Shown here in pieces: positions 43,581 to 52,446 of a stretch of 64,000 nt of DNA (within the stretch, counting starts at the first letter, position 1; each line of letters starts with the position of its first letter). The notes below the pieces were generated by a model. The model was given only the letters and a program-made list of their open reading frames with translations, did no database searches and had not been told where the DNA came from. This DNA comes from Arthrobacter sp. SPG23 (lineage in GTDB: Bacteria > Actinomycetota > Actinomycetes > Actinomycetales > Micrococcaceae), in contig NZ_JYCN01000026.1 of NCBI RefSeq assembly GCF_000876655.1, positions 368,819-432,818 on the forward strand. The letters are read 5' to 3'. Position numbers and translations under genes: made by a program.

Positions 43581-45319
43581 GGCAAGTCGCTTTCCGGTGT
43601 TGTGCTCTTTGCGGTGAACGGCAGGACCAGCCGGGAGTGGTGGGCGGCGTCGCGATAGATCTTGTGCGTGACGGGCCGGCCCACCGGCAGGTGGAAGGCG
43701 TCCGGCGGCAGCAGCGCATTGTGCTCATCGGCCAGCGGCTCGGCGTTGGACAGCTCCACCGTCAGCTTGTGGCCCGGCATGAACGTGTTCGCGAACGGAT
43801 AGAGGCGCAGTACGTATTCCTCTACCGTCCCCGGCTCCACCGGCACGGAACGGGTGTGCGGGTGGTACGGGTTGCCCTCGGTGGTGCGGTCGTCAAGCTC
43901 GCGGTGCGAGGCCTTGAGGTAGCCGCTGGTGATGAGCTGGCGCTTGCCGTTGGGCGCGTAGTCCCAGAGCCGCAGGATGAAGTTGGTGTCCGGCTGGTCA
44001 ATCTCCGCGAAGATGTGGGCGGCACCGGCGCCGATCATCTCCGTTGCCTCCTCGAAGGGCGGAGTTGACCAGCTGACGATCTCCACTTTGTCGGTCACGG
44101 TCAGCGGCGCCTGGTAGAAGCCGTCCGGGGCGGCATATTCCACACCCATCGGCTCGGGCTCGGTGGACAGCGCGTGGCGCGGGCGCAGGTAGAGGGACAT
44201 GTACTCCACGTCCTTCGGCGGCCACTGGTCCGCCGTGACCACCTCGCGGGAGCCTTCCACGAAAACGCTCACAGCGGGTTCGTCCATGACGCCGTTGTCG
44301 ATGCCCTTGATCCAGTAGTCGTACCACCGGAACATCTTGTCGTGCTCCTCGATGAAGGGGCGCGACTGCATCGGCGGGTAAGGGCCGATGTCCAGTTTCT
44401 TGGGGCCCTTGAGCGCGTTGAACAGCTCGATGGTGCCGTCCAGGGTCCAGCCGCGGCCCTGGTCGAGCTGCAGCCACACCGGGATGTCGATGTTCGGTGC
44501 CAGCGTGATCGGGTTGCGCTCCTCGTACCACTCCCCGTCCAGCTCGTTCATGACGATGTCGAACCAGGCTTCATGGTTCTTCGGGTAGTTCAGGACGTGG
44601 ACCAGGTTCGGCCAGGCGGCCACGTCAGGGTCCTGCAGCCGCTTCTCAACGAGCTTCTTCAGCTCGCCGGGCGGGTACTTCTCGATCATGCGGGACTTCA
44701 CGTTATCCGTGAACGCCCAGCCGGAGTCGCCGCCGCGGCCTTCGCGGGCGGCACGGGGCATGAACCACATGACGCCGCCGTGGTAGGTGGTCTCGTAGAA
44801 GTCGTAGTGGCCGCCCGAGACGAAGATCGCCTTCAGGTGCGGCGGGCGCTCGGCTGCGGCCAGCACCTGCATGGAGCCGAAGTAGGAGATGCCCACCATG
44901 CCGACGTTGCCGTCGCACCACGGCTGCTCGGCGACCCACTCGATGAAGTCGTACGCGTCCTGGCCCAGCGAGACGCCGCCGGCGTTGTAGTTGCCGATGT
45001 GCTCACCGCCGGAGTGGCCGGAGCCGCGCAGGTCGCCAATGACGTGGACGTAGTCCTCCTTGACGATCCGGGCAATATCGCCGGCCTCGATGCAGCCGTC
45101 CCACATGGGGCTGGGCCGCCGCTGCGGCGGGGTGGTCAGGGCCAGGGCTTGCAGTTCCTTGCCGTAAGGGCTCAGGGCAACCAGCGCCGGGCGCGGCTTG
45201 TCTTCGGCGCCCTGGTAGGCGTCGGCGGCGAGCTCGACGCCGTCGCGCATCGGGACCCGCAGGTCCTTGCGGACAGCGATCTTTTCCCCGCCGGCATTCA
45301 GTAACTGGAAGTCATCCAT
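43577..45319 (-). CDS. CocE/NonD-family hydrolase
   Basis: 580 residues: an alpha/beta-hydrolase domain of the X-Pro dipeptidyl-peptidase S15 / cocaine esterase family and a C-terminal jelly-roll domain. The nucleophile is S145 in VGISYFGS, and GDLRGSGHSGG precedes it. Relatives cleave esters, acyl-peptides and beta-lactams. ATG with GAGGAG 10 bp upstream; it overlaps the preceding MBL gene by 8 bp. Confidence 0.87.
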   Translation of the reverse strand: MDDFQLLNAGGEKIAVRKDLRVPMRDGVELAADAYQGAEDKPRPALVALSPYGKELQALALTTPPQRRPSPMWDGCIEAGDIARIVKEDYVHVIGDLRGSGHSGGEHIGNYNAGGVSLGQDAYDFIEWVAEQPWCDGNVGMVGISYFGSMQVLAAAERPPHLKAIFVSGGHYDFYETTYHGGVMWFMPRAAREGRGGDSGWAFTDNVKSRMIEKYPPGELKKLVEKRLQDPDVAAWPNLVHVLNYPKNHEAWFDIVMNELDGEWYEERNPITLAPNIDIPVWLQLDQGRGWTLDGTIELFNALKGPKKLDIGPYPPMQSRPFIEEHDKMFRWYDYWIKGIDNGVMDEPAVSVFVEGSREVVTADQWPPKDVEYMSLYLRPRHALSTEPEPMGVEYAAPDGFYQAPLTVTDKVEIVSWSTPPFEEATEMIGAGAAHIFAEIDQPDTNFILRLWDYAPNGKRQLITSGYLKASHRELDDRTTEGNPYHPHTRSVPVEPGTVEEYVLRLYPFANTFMPGHKLTVELSNAEPLADEHNALLPPDAFHLPVGRPVTHKIYRDAAHHSRLVLPFTAKSTTPESDLP

Positions 45320-46280
45320 GAGTGCTGATCTCCTCATCTTCGGTCAAGTGGTCCAACGTCGTGCGGTAGCCGTGGAGCGTCGTGAAGAACGGGGACGGCT
45401 CCAGGGTGGGGTCGGCGTCGTAATTAAGCGCCTCGGCAACGCGGGCGAACGGCGAGTACGGCGAGTCCGTGTCCTGCAGTCCGGCAGCCAGGCAGCCGCA
45501 GGCCGCATCCTTAACGCGGGCCTCGACCTCCAGGCTCCCTTGGAGCGCTTCCCGGGCCTGCCCGGCGTCGAGCTCCACGCCGTAGGGCGTGCCGTCCGCG
45601 CGGCGGTACGGGTGCCCCAGGTAAAGGTGCCGCGGACGGATCTCATCATTGAGGTACTGCAGGCTGGAGCGGTAGCCGGCCGGGTCCACAAATCCCGGGA
45701 AGCCGTTGGCCGCACCGTGGACCTGGACGGCGTCGCCCACGAACACGTCGTTTTGGCCGTCAATGACATAGGCGACGGACCCGCGGGTGTGCCCCGGAAT
45801 CGAGTGGACAGAGACGGTGACGTCACCCCCGAGGGAGATGGTCTCACCGCCCCTGACCAACATGGTCGGCTCCATTTCGCCCGAGATGACGGCGTTCGTG
45901 GCCGCCGTCAGCTTCGCCTCACCCTCGGGGTCGTGCAGGTACTGCGCCCGTCCGGAAAGGTATTCGTCCACGTGGGCCCGGCGCGAGCGGAGCATCGGCG
46001 CGTCGGCCTCGTGGATCACCACCTGCGCACGCCGTCCTGTGAGCTCCCACAGGGCGTACGCGCCACCGATGTGGTCGATGTGGCCGTGGGTCAGGAAGAT
46101 CCAGCGGACGTCCTCGATCCGGCGGCCGATCGCCTCCAAGGCCGGCACCATGCCCTCTGCGGGCGAGGATGCGATCCCGGTGTCCACGATGGCGGGCTCC
46201 GGGGCGTCGATGAAGAAGCTGTAGAGACCGAACCGCCCCCACGGGGAGACGATGGGATGGACGGCGACTTGTTCCGTCAT
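45312..46280 (-). CDS. MBL-fold hydrolase
   Basis: 322 residues, full metallo-beta-lactamase motif H65-x-H67-x-D69-H70 (THGHIDH), then SIPGHTRGSVAY, VFVGDAVQVHG and LYLGHP. The C-terminal 80 residues resemble no domain I recognise. In this operon it could act as a lactonase, thioesterase or arylesterase. 4-bp overlap with the alpha/beta hydrolase gene. Confidence 0.83.
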   Translation of the reverse strand: MTEQVAVHPIVSPWGRFGLYSFFIDAPEPAIVDTGIASSPAEGMVPALEAIGRRIEDVRWIFLTHGHIDHIGGAYALWELTGRRAQVVIHEADAPMLRSRRAHVDEYLSGRAQYLHDPEGEAKLTAATNAVISGEMEPTMLVRGGETISLGGDVTVSVHSIPGHTRGSVAYVIDGQNDVFVGDAVQVHGAANGFPGFVDPAGYRSSLQYLNDEIRPRHLYLGHPYRRADGTPYGVELDAGQAREALQGSLEVEARVKDAACGCLAAGLQDTDSPYSPFARVAEALNYDADPTLEPSPFFTTLHGYRTTLDHLTEDEEISTHG

Positions 46281-47209
46281 TGCCCGGCCCTCGCGTTCAG
46301 GAATTCACCCGTCTCCTCGAACGCCCGGTAGAACTCCGGGATCCAGGCGAAATTCTGGACAAATCCGTGGTTGGCCCCCTGGTAGCGGCTGACCGTTGCG
46401 TCCACGCCGGCCTCGTTCAGGCGCCGGCCGTAGAGTTCGCCTTCATCCCGCAGGGGGTCGTGCTCGGCCGTGATCACCAGGGCTGCAGGCAGTCCGGCGA
46501 GGTCCCCGCGCTTGATGGGCGAGACGAGGGGGTCCGCCGGGTCCGCCCCGCTCCCGAGGTAGAAGGAGTTGAACGGTTTGAGGCCGGCCGTCTCCAGTCC
46601 GTACCCCTCAGCGTTCTCCCGCAGCGACGGGTAACGGTCGACGTCGAAGTCCAGGTCCAGGGACGGGTAGAAGAGGACCTGGTGCGTAATGCGGTCAAAC
46701 CCGTCATCGTGGGCTTTCGCGGCGACGGCGGCGACAAAGTTGCCGCCCGAGCTGTCACCCGCGATAGCGAGGTTCTTCCCGTTCCAACTTAGGCTGCTCC
46801 CCTGTTCGGCGACCCAACGGACCACGCCGTAGCAGTCGTCGAGGCCGGCCGGGAAGACGGCCTCGGGGGCCAGGCGGTAGCCCACCGAGATGACCTTGTG
46901 GCCGGTTTCCTTGGCCAGCGACCGTGCCACGTGGTCGTGGGTGTCCAGGCTGCCCAGGAAGAACGCACCGCCGTGGAAGTAGACCAGCAGATCGTAGGAG
47001 TCCGCCTCGGCGGGCGTGTAGATGCGCACCGGCACCTCGCCCGACGGCGTCACAGCAGTGGCATCCTCGACGGCGTGCAGCGGCAGCCGCTGGTCGAGAG
47101 GGGGCACCTGGGCTGCCTCGCCGGCGCGCATGGCTTCGGGATTCAGGGGGGAACCGTCGGGTGCCGGCAGGGTGGCCAGGATTTTGGCGATTTCGGGATG
47201 GATGGTCAT
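46277..47209 (-). CDS. Alpha/beta hydrolase, hormone-sensitive-lipase family
   Basis: 310 residues with the oxyanion HGGAFF (79-84), nucleophile S153 in GDSSGGN, catalytic Asp in ITAEHDPLRDEG and His in GANHGF. These are the HSL/bacterial type IV carboxylesterase motifs. It hydrolyses short-chain or aryl esters; the exact substrate is unknown. It begins 4 bp after the monooxygenase stop. Confidence 0.88.
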   Translation of the reverse strand: MTIHPEIAKILATLPAPDGSPLNPEAMRAGEAAQVPPLDQRLPLHAVEDATAVTPSGEVPVRIYTPAEADSYDLLVYFHGGAFFLGSLDTHDHVARSLAKETGHKVISVGYRLAPEAVFPAGLDDCYGVVRWVAEQGSSLSWNGKNLAIAGDSSGGNFVAAVAAKAHDDGFDRITHQVLFYPSLDLDFDVDRYPSLRENAEGYGLETAGLKPFNSFYLGSGADPADPLVSPIKRGDLAGLPAALVITAEHDPLRDEGELYGRRLNEAGVDATVSRYQGANHGFVQNFAWIPEFYRAFEETGEFLNARAGQ

Positions 47210-47213
47210 GGTG

Positions 47214-48356
47214 TCAGGCCTTCGCCGGCGCCGGTGCGCTTACGCTGGCAGGCTTCTGGGATGCGGGCTTCTGGCCCGGGAAGACGTCGTTGACTTCTTC
47301 CTCGGACCAGCCCTGGCGGGAAATGCGCTGCAGCTCATCCGTCACCGGCTTGCGGGTTGCCTGGAACAGGGCCAGCGCCTCCTTGACCGAATCGGCCTGG
47401 GCCAGCGCGTCGGCCAGGGCTCCGGCGTCCTCGATGGCGGAGTTCGCGCCCTGGCCCTGGTGGTGCAGCATGGAGTGGGCCGCATCGCCCATCAGGACAA
47501 CGGAGTCGGTGTGCCAGGTGTCCACGGGGTCGATGTCGTAGACCGCGCGGATGTTCACCGTGTCCATGTCCAGGCCGCGGGCAATCGCCACGATCCGCTC
47601 GTCGAAGCCTTCCACAGTCTTCAGGAGTTCTTCCTTCGTGATCGTGGGGGCCCAGGTCCCATCCGGGTTCAGGGCGGTGATGTCGAAGGACATCTGGTTG
47701 CGGTGGCGCAGCGGCAGCAGGTAGACCTTCGTGCCCCGGCCCATGTACATCCGCAGGTTGTCGTCGCTCACCATCCCGTGGGCGTCGTCGGCGGAGATCA
47801 CCACGCGGTAGGCGTGCTCGCCGGAGAACACGGGGCCCTTGGCGCTGAACAGCTGCTCACGCACCGCGGACTTGATGCCGTCGGCACCGACCACCAGGTC
47901 GGCCTCAACCGTCTCCCCGTTGGCGAAGGTCAGGACGGAGCGTCCGCCCTTGTCCTCAATCCTGTCGAGCTTGTGGCCTAGCTGGACCATGCCCCCGGGG
48001 AGCACGCCCAGGAGGGCCTCGATGAAGTCGCGGCGGTGGATGAGGTACGTCTGCTTCTCGTCGCCGAACTCCGGCCAGGTGTCCTTCATGATCGTCTCGC
48101 CGGTGGCCGTGAGGATTTCGAAGTAGTCGCTCGCCGAGCTCACCTTGGCCACCGCGTCGAAGATCCCCCACTGGCGGAAGCGGGCCATGGTGGCGGGACG
48201 CAGGCCGATGCCGGCGCCGACCTCGCCCATCTGGGGAGCCTGTTCGTAGACCGTGACGTCTGCACCCAGCAGGCTCAGGGCCTTGGCCGCGGCAGCGCCG
48301 CCGTAGCCTGCGCCGACGATGGCGATCTTGAGGTTCTTGATGTCCGAAGCCTTCAT
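47214..48356 (-). CDS. FAD-dependent monooxygenase (aromatic hydroxylase type)
   Basis: 380 residues, class A flavoprotein monooxygenase. GxGxxG is IVGAGYGG (15-20), the DG motif is LVVGADGIKSAVR, and the GD motif is VVLMGDAAHSMLHHQGQGANSAIEDA. Salicylate or 3-hydroxybenzoate hydroxylases have this layout, using NAD(P)H to hydroxylate a phenolic ring. The C-terminus is a Pro/Ala/Lys-rich tail. No ring-cleavage gene accompanies it. Confidence 0.85.
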   Translation of the reverse strand: MKASDIKNLKIAIVGAGYGGAAAAKALSLLGADVTVYEQAPQMGEVGAGIGLRPATMARFRQWGIFDAVAKVSSASDYFEILTATGETIMKDTWPEFGDEKQTYLIHRRDFIEALLGVLPGGMVQLGHKLDRIEDKGGRSVLTFANGETVEADLVVGADGIKSAVREQLFSAKGPVFSGEHAYRVVISADDAHGMVSDDNLRMYMGRGTKVYLLPLRHRNQMSFDITALNPDGTWAPTITKEELLKTVEGFDERIVAIARGLDMDTVNIRAVYDIDPVDTWHTDSVVLMGDAAHSMLHHQGQGANSAIEDAGALADALAQADSVKEALALFQATRKPVTDELQRISRQGWSEEEVNDVFPGQKPASQKPASVSAPAPAKA

Positions 48357-48403
48357 GGTTTCATCTCTTTCTTGACTGTGTAAGTTTTGGGGGTTGTCCG
48401 AGG

Positions 48404-49357
48404 TCAGGCGCTAAGCGACAGGAAGTCGGCCGGGTTGTCCTCGAGGAGGAGTTTGAGGGTGGCATCGTCGATGCCGGCCGCCCGCATGTCGGGGATCATG
48501 TCCTCGAAGATGTAGTTGATGGTGTGGCCCTTCACGCCCGGCCAGCCCAGCGGGCTGCAATTTGCATCGGCCGAGACCAGGAGCTTGTCCGCATAGCCCT
48601 TGTTCACGAGCTTGACGAAGTGCTCCATGCGTTCGGCGCGCTTGCGGCCCCAGAACGGCGGATCCGGCAGTTCGAGGTCGTAGCCGAAAGTGTCGAAGCC
48701 GATCCGGCCGCCCTGCTCGTAGATCCAATCGTGCGGGGTGATCGGAGCGTTGAGGCCGTCGTCGGCGTGGCCGAAGAGCACACGGTCCAGCGAGAGGCCT
48801 TCTTCGTTGAAAATGGTCACGGCCGGTTCGGGGTCGATGGCCAGATGGGTCAGGATTGGTGCGCCCGTGACGACGGCGGCGCGGGCAGCGGCCCGGTAGA
48901 TGCGCTTGTCCAGGTCGGTCATGCGTCCGCCGCGGCTGACGCCGACCTTGATGACGCCGGCCTTGGCACCCGTGTTGCCGATGCCGACGGTGATCTCGTG
49001 GATGAACACCTTCGTGAGGTAGTCCACGGTGGCGCGGGAGAAGTGGGGCAGGGCGGTGTCGCCGCCGACGAAGCCGGTGCAGGCCACAATGTGCACGCCC
49101 GTCTTCCGGGACAGGGACTTGTAGTAGTCGACGTCGCGCCCGTTGCAGATGCCCGTGGCGTCCACGAAGGTACCGCCGCCGTACTCGCGGAATTTCCGCA
49201 GTTTCGGCACGGTTTCCTCGTAGGCCTGCTCCGGCGACTTCCACCATTTGGTGTCAAGTTCGGACCCGGGCATGCCGTAGCCGATGTGTTCGTGGACCGC
49301 CACGATTTCCAGTTCTTCGGCCGGGATGGTTCCCAGCACGGTGTTGACCTTGGTCAT
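48404..49357 (-). CDS. Phosphotriesterase-family metal-dependent hydrolase
   Basis: 317-residue TIM-barrel amidohydrolase. All binuclear-site ligands are visible: H22-x-H24 (VHEH), bridging K136 (GVIKVG), H170 (ILTH), H196 (LFGHADD), D263 (VSADAN). Members include phosphotriesterases, lactonases and parathion hydrolase; natural substrates are usually lactones or esters. It is paralogous to the next upstream gene, about 45 bp away. Confidence 0.88.
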   Translation of the reverse strand: MTKVNTVLGTIPAEELEIVAVHEHIGYGMPGSELDTKWWKSPEQAYEETVPKLRKFREYGGGTFVDATGICNGRDVDYYKSLSRKTGVHIVACTGFVGGDTALPHFSRATVDYLTKVFIHEITVGIGNTGAKAGVIKVGVSRGGRMTDLDKRIYRAAARAAVVTGAPILTHLAIDPEPAVTIFNEEGLSLDRVLFGHADDGLNAPITPHDWIYEQGGRIGFDTFGYDLELPDPPFWGRKRAERMEHFVKLVNKGYADKLLVSADANCSPLGWPGVKGHTINYIFEDMIPDMRAAGIDDATLKLLLEDNPADFLSLSA

Positions 49358-49407
49358 TCGTTCACCTCAGGGTTCGAAAGCTTATTTGTGGGTGGGCCGA
49401 CGTGTGC

Positions 49408-50418
49408 TTAGCGCACGGTCAGCAGATTGCGCGGGTTGTCCACGAGGATCCGCCGGGCGTCTTCTTCGCTCAGGCCGCGGGCCTTCAGGAAGGGCACGAA
49501 CGTGGTCAGGACGTGGCTGTAGGGCAGGTTGTACTCCGGCAGGCCCTTTGCCACGCCGATCGAGTTGCCCGAAAGGATGATCTTGTCGGCATGGCCGGCC
49601 TCGACGAGCTCGAACACCAGTTCGGCGCGTTCGTGGTCGGCGAGGTAGTCCGCGTCGTCGTTCAGGCCAACATGGTCGATGCCCACGAAGGCTCCGCGGC
49701 CAGCCACCTGGAGGGCGGCGCCGGCAGCGTCCCTGCGGTCCAGGTCGCCGACGAGCACCCGGTCGGCGCCGATCTGCTCGTCCAGGACGATGTCCAGATC
49801 GTGCAGGGCGTCGGCGCCGAAGCGGACGGAGACCGGGACGCCGGTGTCCTTGGCCGCGCGGGCGGAGCCGCGGAAGAGGCTTTCCTCGGTAGGGGTCATT
49901 CCGGCGCGGTCGGCGATGGTGGCAACGATGCCGGCGGCGGCACGGCGCTCCACCCGGGGAACCACCATCCCCTCCGTGACCTCCTTGCCGAAGAGATCGC
50001 TGAACTTCTCTGCCGGCCAGGGGGTGGGCGGGTTGGTCTGCGGCGTCAGGAAGTACCCGCCGAGCTCTTCCTCCGGGCCAAGGCCCGTGGAGGCGACGAT
50101 GTGGACTCCGGTGGAGCGGGACAGGGCCTCGTAGAGCTTGAGGTCGCGGCCGTGGAACATGCCGGTGCTGTCCACGATCGTCTGCCCGCCGTGCTCGCGG
50201 AACTCTTTGAGCTTCGCGGCCAGGGCTTCAAAGATCTCCGCCCGGTCCATGGAGATATCGGGTGCGTACTGGGCTCCCGGGAGCACCGACAACAGGGCCT
50301 CATGGACCGCGACTACGCCCAGTTCAGAAGCAGGTACGGGACCCAGGACCGTATTGACGGTTTTCCCGGCCGTGGCATGGAACGCGTCACCGGTATCGAC
50401 GGGTGTGGTGTGACTCAC
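49408..50418 (-). CDS. Phosphotriesterase-family protein lacking metal ligands (probable pseudoenzyme)
   Basis: 336 residues, aligning along its length with the neighbouring phosphotriesterase-family protein (TVLGPVPASELGVVAVHE; KLKEFREHGGQTIVDSTG; VEAGHADKIILSGNSIGVAKG). Only the first metal His (H39) remains. The other ligands are A41, A166, R199, D225 and N285 where the paralogue has His, Lys, His, His and Asp. The frame is intact, so it is not a simple pseudogene. It may be a regulatory or structural partner or a metal-independent enzyme. First gene of the minus arm, with an operator-like site upstream. Confidence 0.82.
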   Translation of the reverse strand: MSHTTPVDTGDAFHATAGKTVNTVLGPVPASELGVVAVHEALLSVLPGAQYAPDISMDRAEIFEALAAKLKEFREHGGQTIVDSTGMFHGRDLKLYEALSRSTGVHIVASTGLGPEEELGGYFLTPQTNPPTPWPAEKFSDLFGKEVTEGMVVPRVERRAAAGIVATIADRAGMTPTEESLFRGSARAAKDTGVPVSVRFGADALHDLDIVLDEQIGADRVLVGDLDRRDAAGAALQVAGRGAFVGIDHVGLNDDADYLADHERAELVFELVEAGHADKIILSGNSIGVAKGLPEYNLPYSHVLTTFVPFLKARGLSEEDARRILVDNPRNLLTVR

Positions 50419-50516
50419 TTGGCTTCTCCCTTGGAGATCGGGTGCTGAATGCAGGGGCTCCGCGGGAGTTCGAACGTGCCGTCGCTCCGTTGCGGTGTAG
50501 CCAGCATCACATGTTT

Positions 50517-50534
50517 CTTTACATCATGTCAAGA
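50517..50534. promoter_or_regulatory. Operator-like site 1 of the catabolic island
   Basis: CTTTACATCATGTCAAGA: an 18-bp imperfect palindrome (TTKACA / TGTMAA half-sites). The minus strand carries TTGACA, a consensus -35, facing the phosphotriesterase-family operon. A second copy, inverted, lies 82 bp away. Confidence 0.7.
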
Positions 50535-50598
50535 AAATTATCGGAGCGTACGGGTTTTTAGCTTCGATGCGTTCATGAAGACGACGGTGCGTAAATGC

Positions 50599-50616
50599 TC
50601 TTGACACTATGTAAAG
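50599..50616. promoter_or_regulatory. Operator-like site 2 of the catabolic island
   Basis: TCTTGACACTATGTAAAG is the reverse complement of site 1 at 16 of 18 positions. TTGACA here faces the MFS-P450 operon. The mirrored layout suggests one regulator, perhaps the island's TetR protein, controlling both arms. Confidence 0.7.
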
Positions 50617-50673
50617 CTTTAGCCCAGACTGTGGGGAGCGCCACATCTAATCCGAAACAAGGGAGTTTCATCG

Positions 50674-52395
50674 ATGAGTCAGACCATCTCGGTAGCGAGC
50701 CGCGGCTCGGTACGGGCCACCTTCGTCGCCGCCTACAGCGCGGTGACGCTGGCCCAAATCACCAATGCACTGCCCGGCGCGCTCAACGGCACCTTTGCAG
50801 TGGAATTCCACACATCGGGCGCAGGCCTGACCTGGATCGCAGGCATGTTCATGATGGGCATCGTGGTTTTTGAGCTCAGCTGGGGGCTTCTAGGCGACCT
50901 GTTCGGCCGCAAGAAGCTGCTGTACGCAGGCGCTCTGGTCAGCGTCGGCGGCTCCGTCCTGGCGGCGCTGGCGACAACCACCGAAATGATGATCGCGGCG
51001 CAGGCGGTCGGCGGCATCGGGGCGGGCATCCTCTTCCCCATTTCGCTGTCCATGATCGCGGCGATCACCCCCGATCACCGCGCCCGGGCAAAGGTGATCG
51101 CCACCTGGGCCGGGTTCCTGTCGCTTGGTGCGGTGATCTCCCCCGTGCTGGCAGGCCTGACCTCCCAGGCTTTCACCGTGGCCGGGCCCGCGGCGGGTGC
51201 GCCCAACACCTTTAGTGGCTGGCGGGTGGCTTACTACATCGCTGCCGCGATCGCCGTCGGCGTCATTATCGTCGCGGTCCGCGCGAAGGACTCCGCTGCC
51301 GCCGAGGGCCGCAAGCTGGACCTGCCCGGCCAGTTCACTCTCGCGCTTGGCCTGATCGCCGTTCTCTTTGCCACAGTGACGGCGGTCGACGCCGGCTTCG
51401 GCAGTGCCGAGGTCATCGCAAGCTACATCGTGGGCGGCGTCCTCCTGATCGCCTTCGTGATCATCGAAACACGCACCCAGCAGCCGCTGATCCACCTGGC
51501 GCTGTTCAAGAACAGCGCCTACTCGATCACAGGCGTTGTTGCCGTCACCGGCATGTTCGCCTTCCTCGCAATCGCCTTCAGCACAAGTGTCGCCGTCGGC
51601 GGGCTCGCCCTCGCCGAAGCGTGGAAGGTCGGTGTGCTGTTCATCTTCATCCAGGGCCCGGCCTTCGTCTTCATCCCGGTGGTTGGCTGGCTGATCCACC
51701 ACGTGGCCCCGCGCTGGGTGCTGACCGCCGGCTTTGCCTTCATGGCCGCCTCCGGATTCTGGCTCTCGACCTTCGCCCTGGGCACGCCGGAGACCTTCGG
51801 CGGAACTCCCTGGACCGCTTTCATTCCGCCGCTGCTGCTGCTGGGCATCGGGTTCGCGCTCACCGTCGGCTCCATCACCGCCGTCGCCATCAACACCGTC
51901 CCGCCGCAGCAGATCGGCATGGCTTCGGCAACGACCAACCTCCTGCGCGACCTGGGCTTCGCCCTGGGGCCCGTGATCGGCTCAGCCATCGCATTCGGCG
52001 TCGGCGCCACGGCCTTCGCCGGACCCCTCGCCTCGATCCTCGGCGGGGCAGGGCTGCCCGCCGACGCCGTGGCCGGACTGTCCAACGTGCCGCCGCTGGG
52101 CTACCTCTCAGGCTGGGACGGCGTGATCGCGCAGTTCACCGGCCAGGCAACGGCCGGCGGCGCACCCGCCCAGGCCGTGGACGGGATGGTCAATGCCCTC
52201 ACCTCCGCGCAGCCCCAGATCCAGGGTGTGGCAGGGACCTCCCTCGGACAGGGCTTCCAGACTGTCTACCTCGCTGCCGGCATCGCGGCGATCCTCTCGG
52301 CTGCCCTCACCCTCTTCATCTCCGCACGTTCCTCGGCGCCCACCCCGGATGCCATCGCGGAGAGCACCGAAGCCAACGCCGAGGCAGTCGTCTAA
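50674..52395 (+). CDS. MFS transporter, DHA2 (EmrB/QacA-like)
   Basis: 573 residues, about 14 membrane segments. Motif A is GLLGDLFGRKKL and motif C-like GFLSLGAVISPVLAG. A large extracytoplasmic loop lies between the last two segments (about residues 450-540). It heads the P450 operon, 51 bp before the P450 start, and may export a toxic intermediate or import the substrate. Confidence 0.85.
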   Translation: MSQTISVASRGSVRATFVAAYSAVTLAQITNALPGALNGTFAVEFHTSGAGLTWIAGMFMMGIVVFELSWGLLGDLFGRKKLLYAGALVSVGGSVLAALATTTEMMIAAQAVGGIGAGILFPISLSMIAAITPDHRARAKVIATWAGFLSLGAVISPVLAGLTSQAFTVAGPAAGAPNTFSGWRVAYYIAAAIAVGVIIVAVRAKDSAAAEGRKLDLPGQFTLALGLIAVLFATVTAVDAGFGSAEVIASYIVGGVLLIAFVIIETRTQQPLIHLALFKNSAYSITGVVAVTGMFAFLAIAFSTSVAVGGLALAEAWKVGVLFIFIQGPAFVFIPVVGWLIHHVAPRWVLTAGFAFMAASGFWLSTFALGTPETFGGTPWTAFIPPLLLLGIGFALTVGSITAVAINTVPPQQIGMASATTNLLRDLGFALGPVIGSAIAFGVGATAFAGPLASILGGAGLPADAVAGLSNVPPLGYLSGWDGVIAQFTGQATAGGAPAQAVDGMVNALTSAQPQIQGVAGTSLGQGFQTVYLAAGIAAILSAALTLFISARSSAPTPDAIAESTEANAEAVV

Positions 52396-52446
52396 GTCTG
52401 ACGGCCTCGCCTCGACCAATCACCTACCATCCGCAAGGAGAACATC

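Noticed and set aside
48370..48392. TTGACTGTGTAAG between the flavin monooxygenase and phosphotriesterase genes as a third copy of the island operator
   Set aside because: It shares TTGAC and GTAA with the two sites but the spacing is 2 bp shorter and the rest does not match.
49408..50418. Metal-less phosphotriesterase homologue as a simple pseudogene
   Set aside because: The frame is intact over the full family length and conserved flanking blocks are kept, so decay by random mutation is unlikely.
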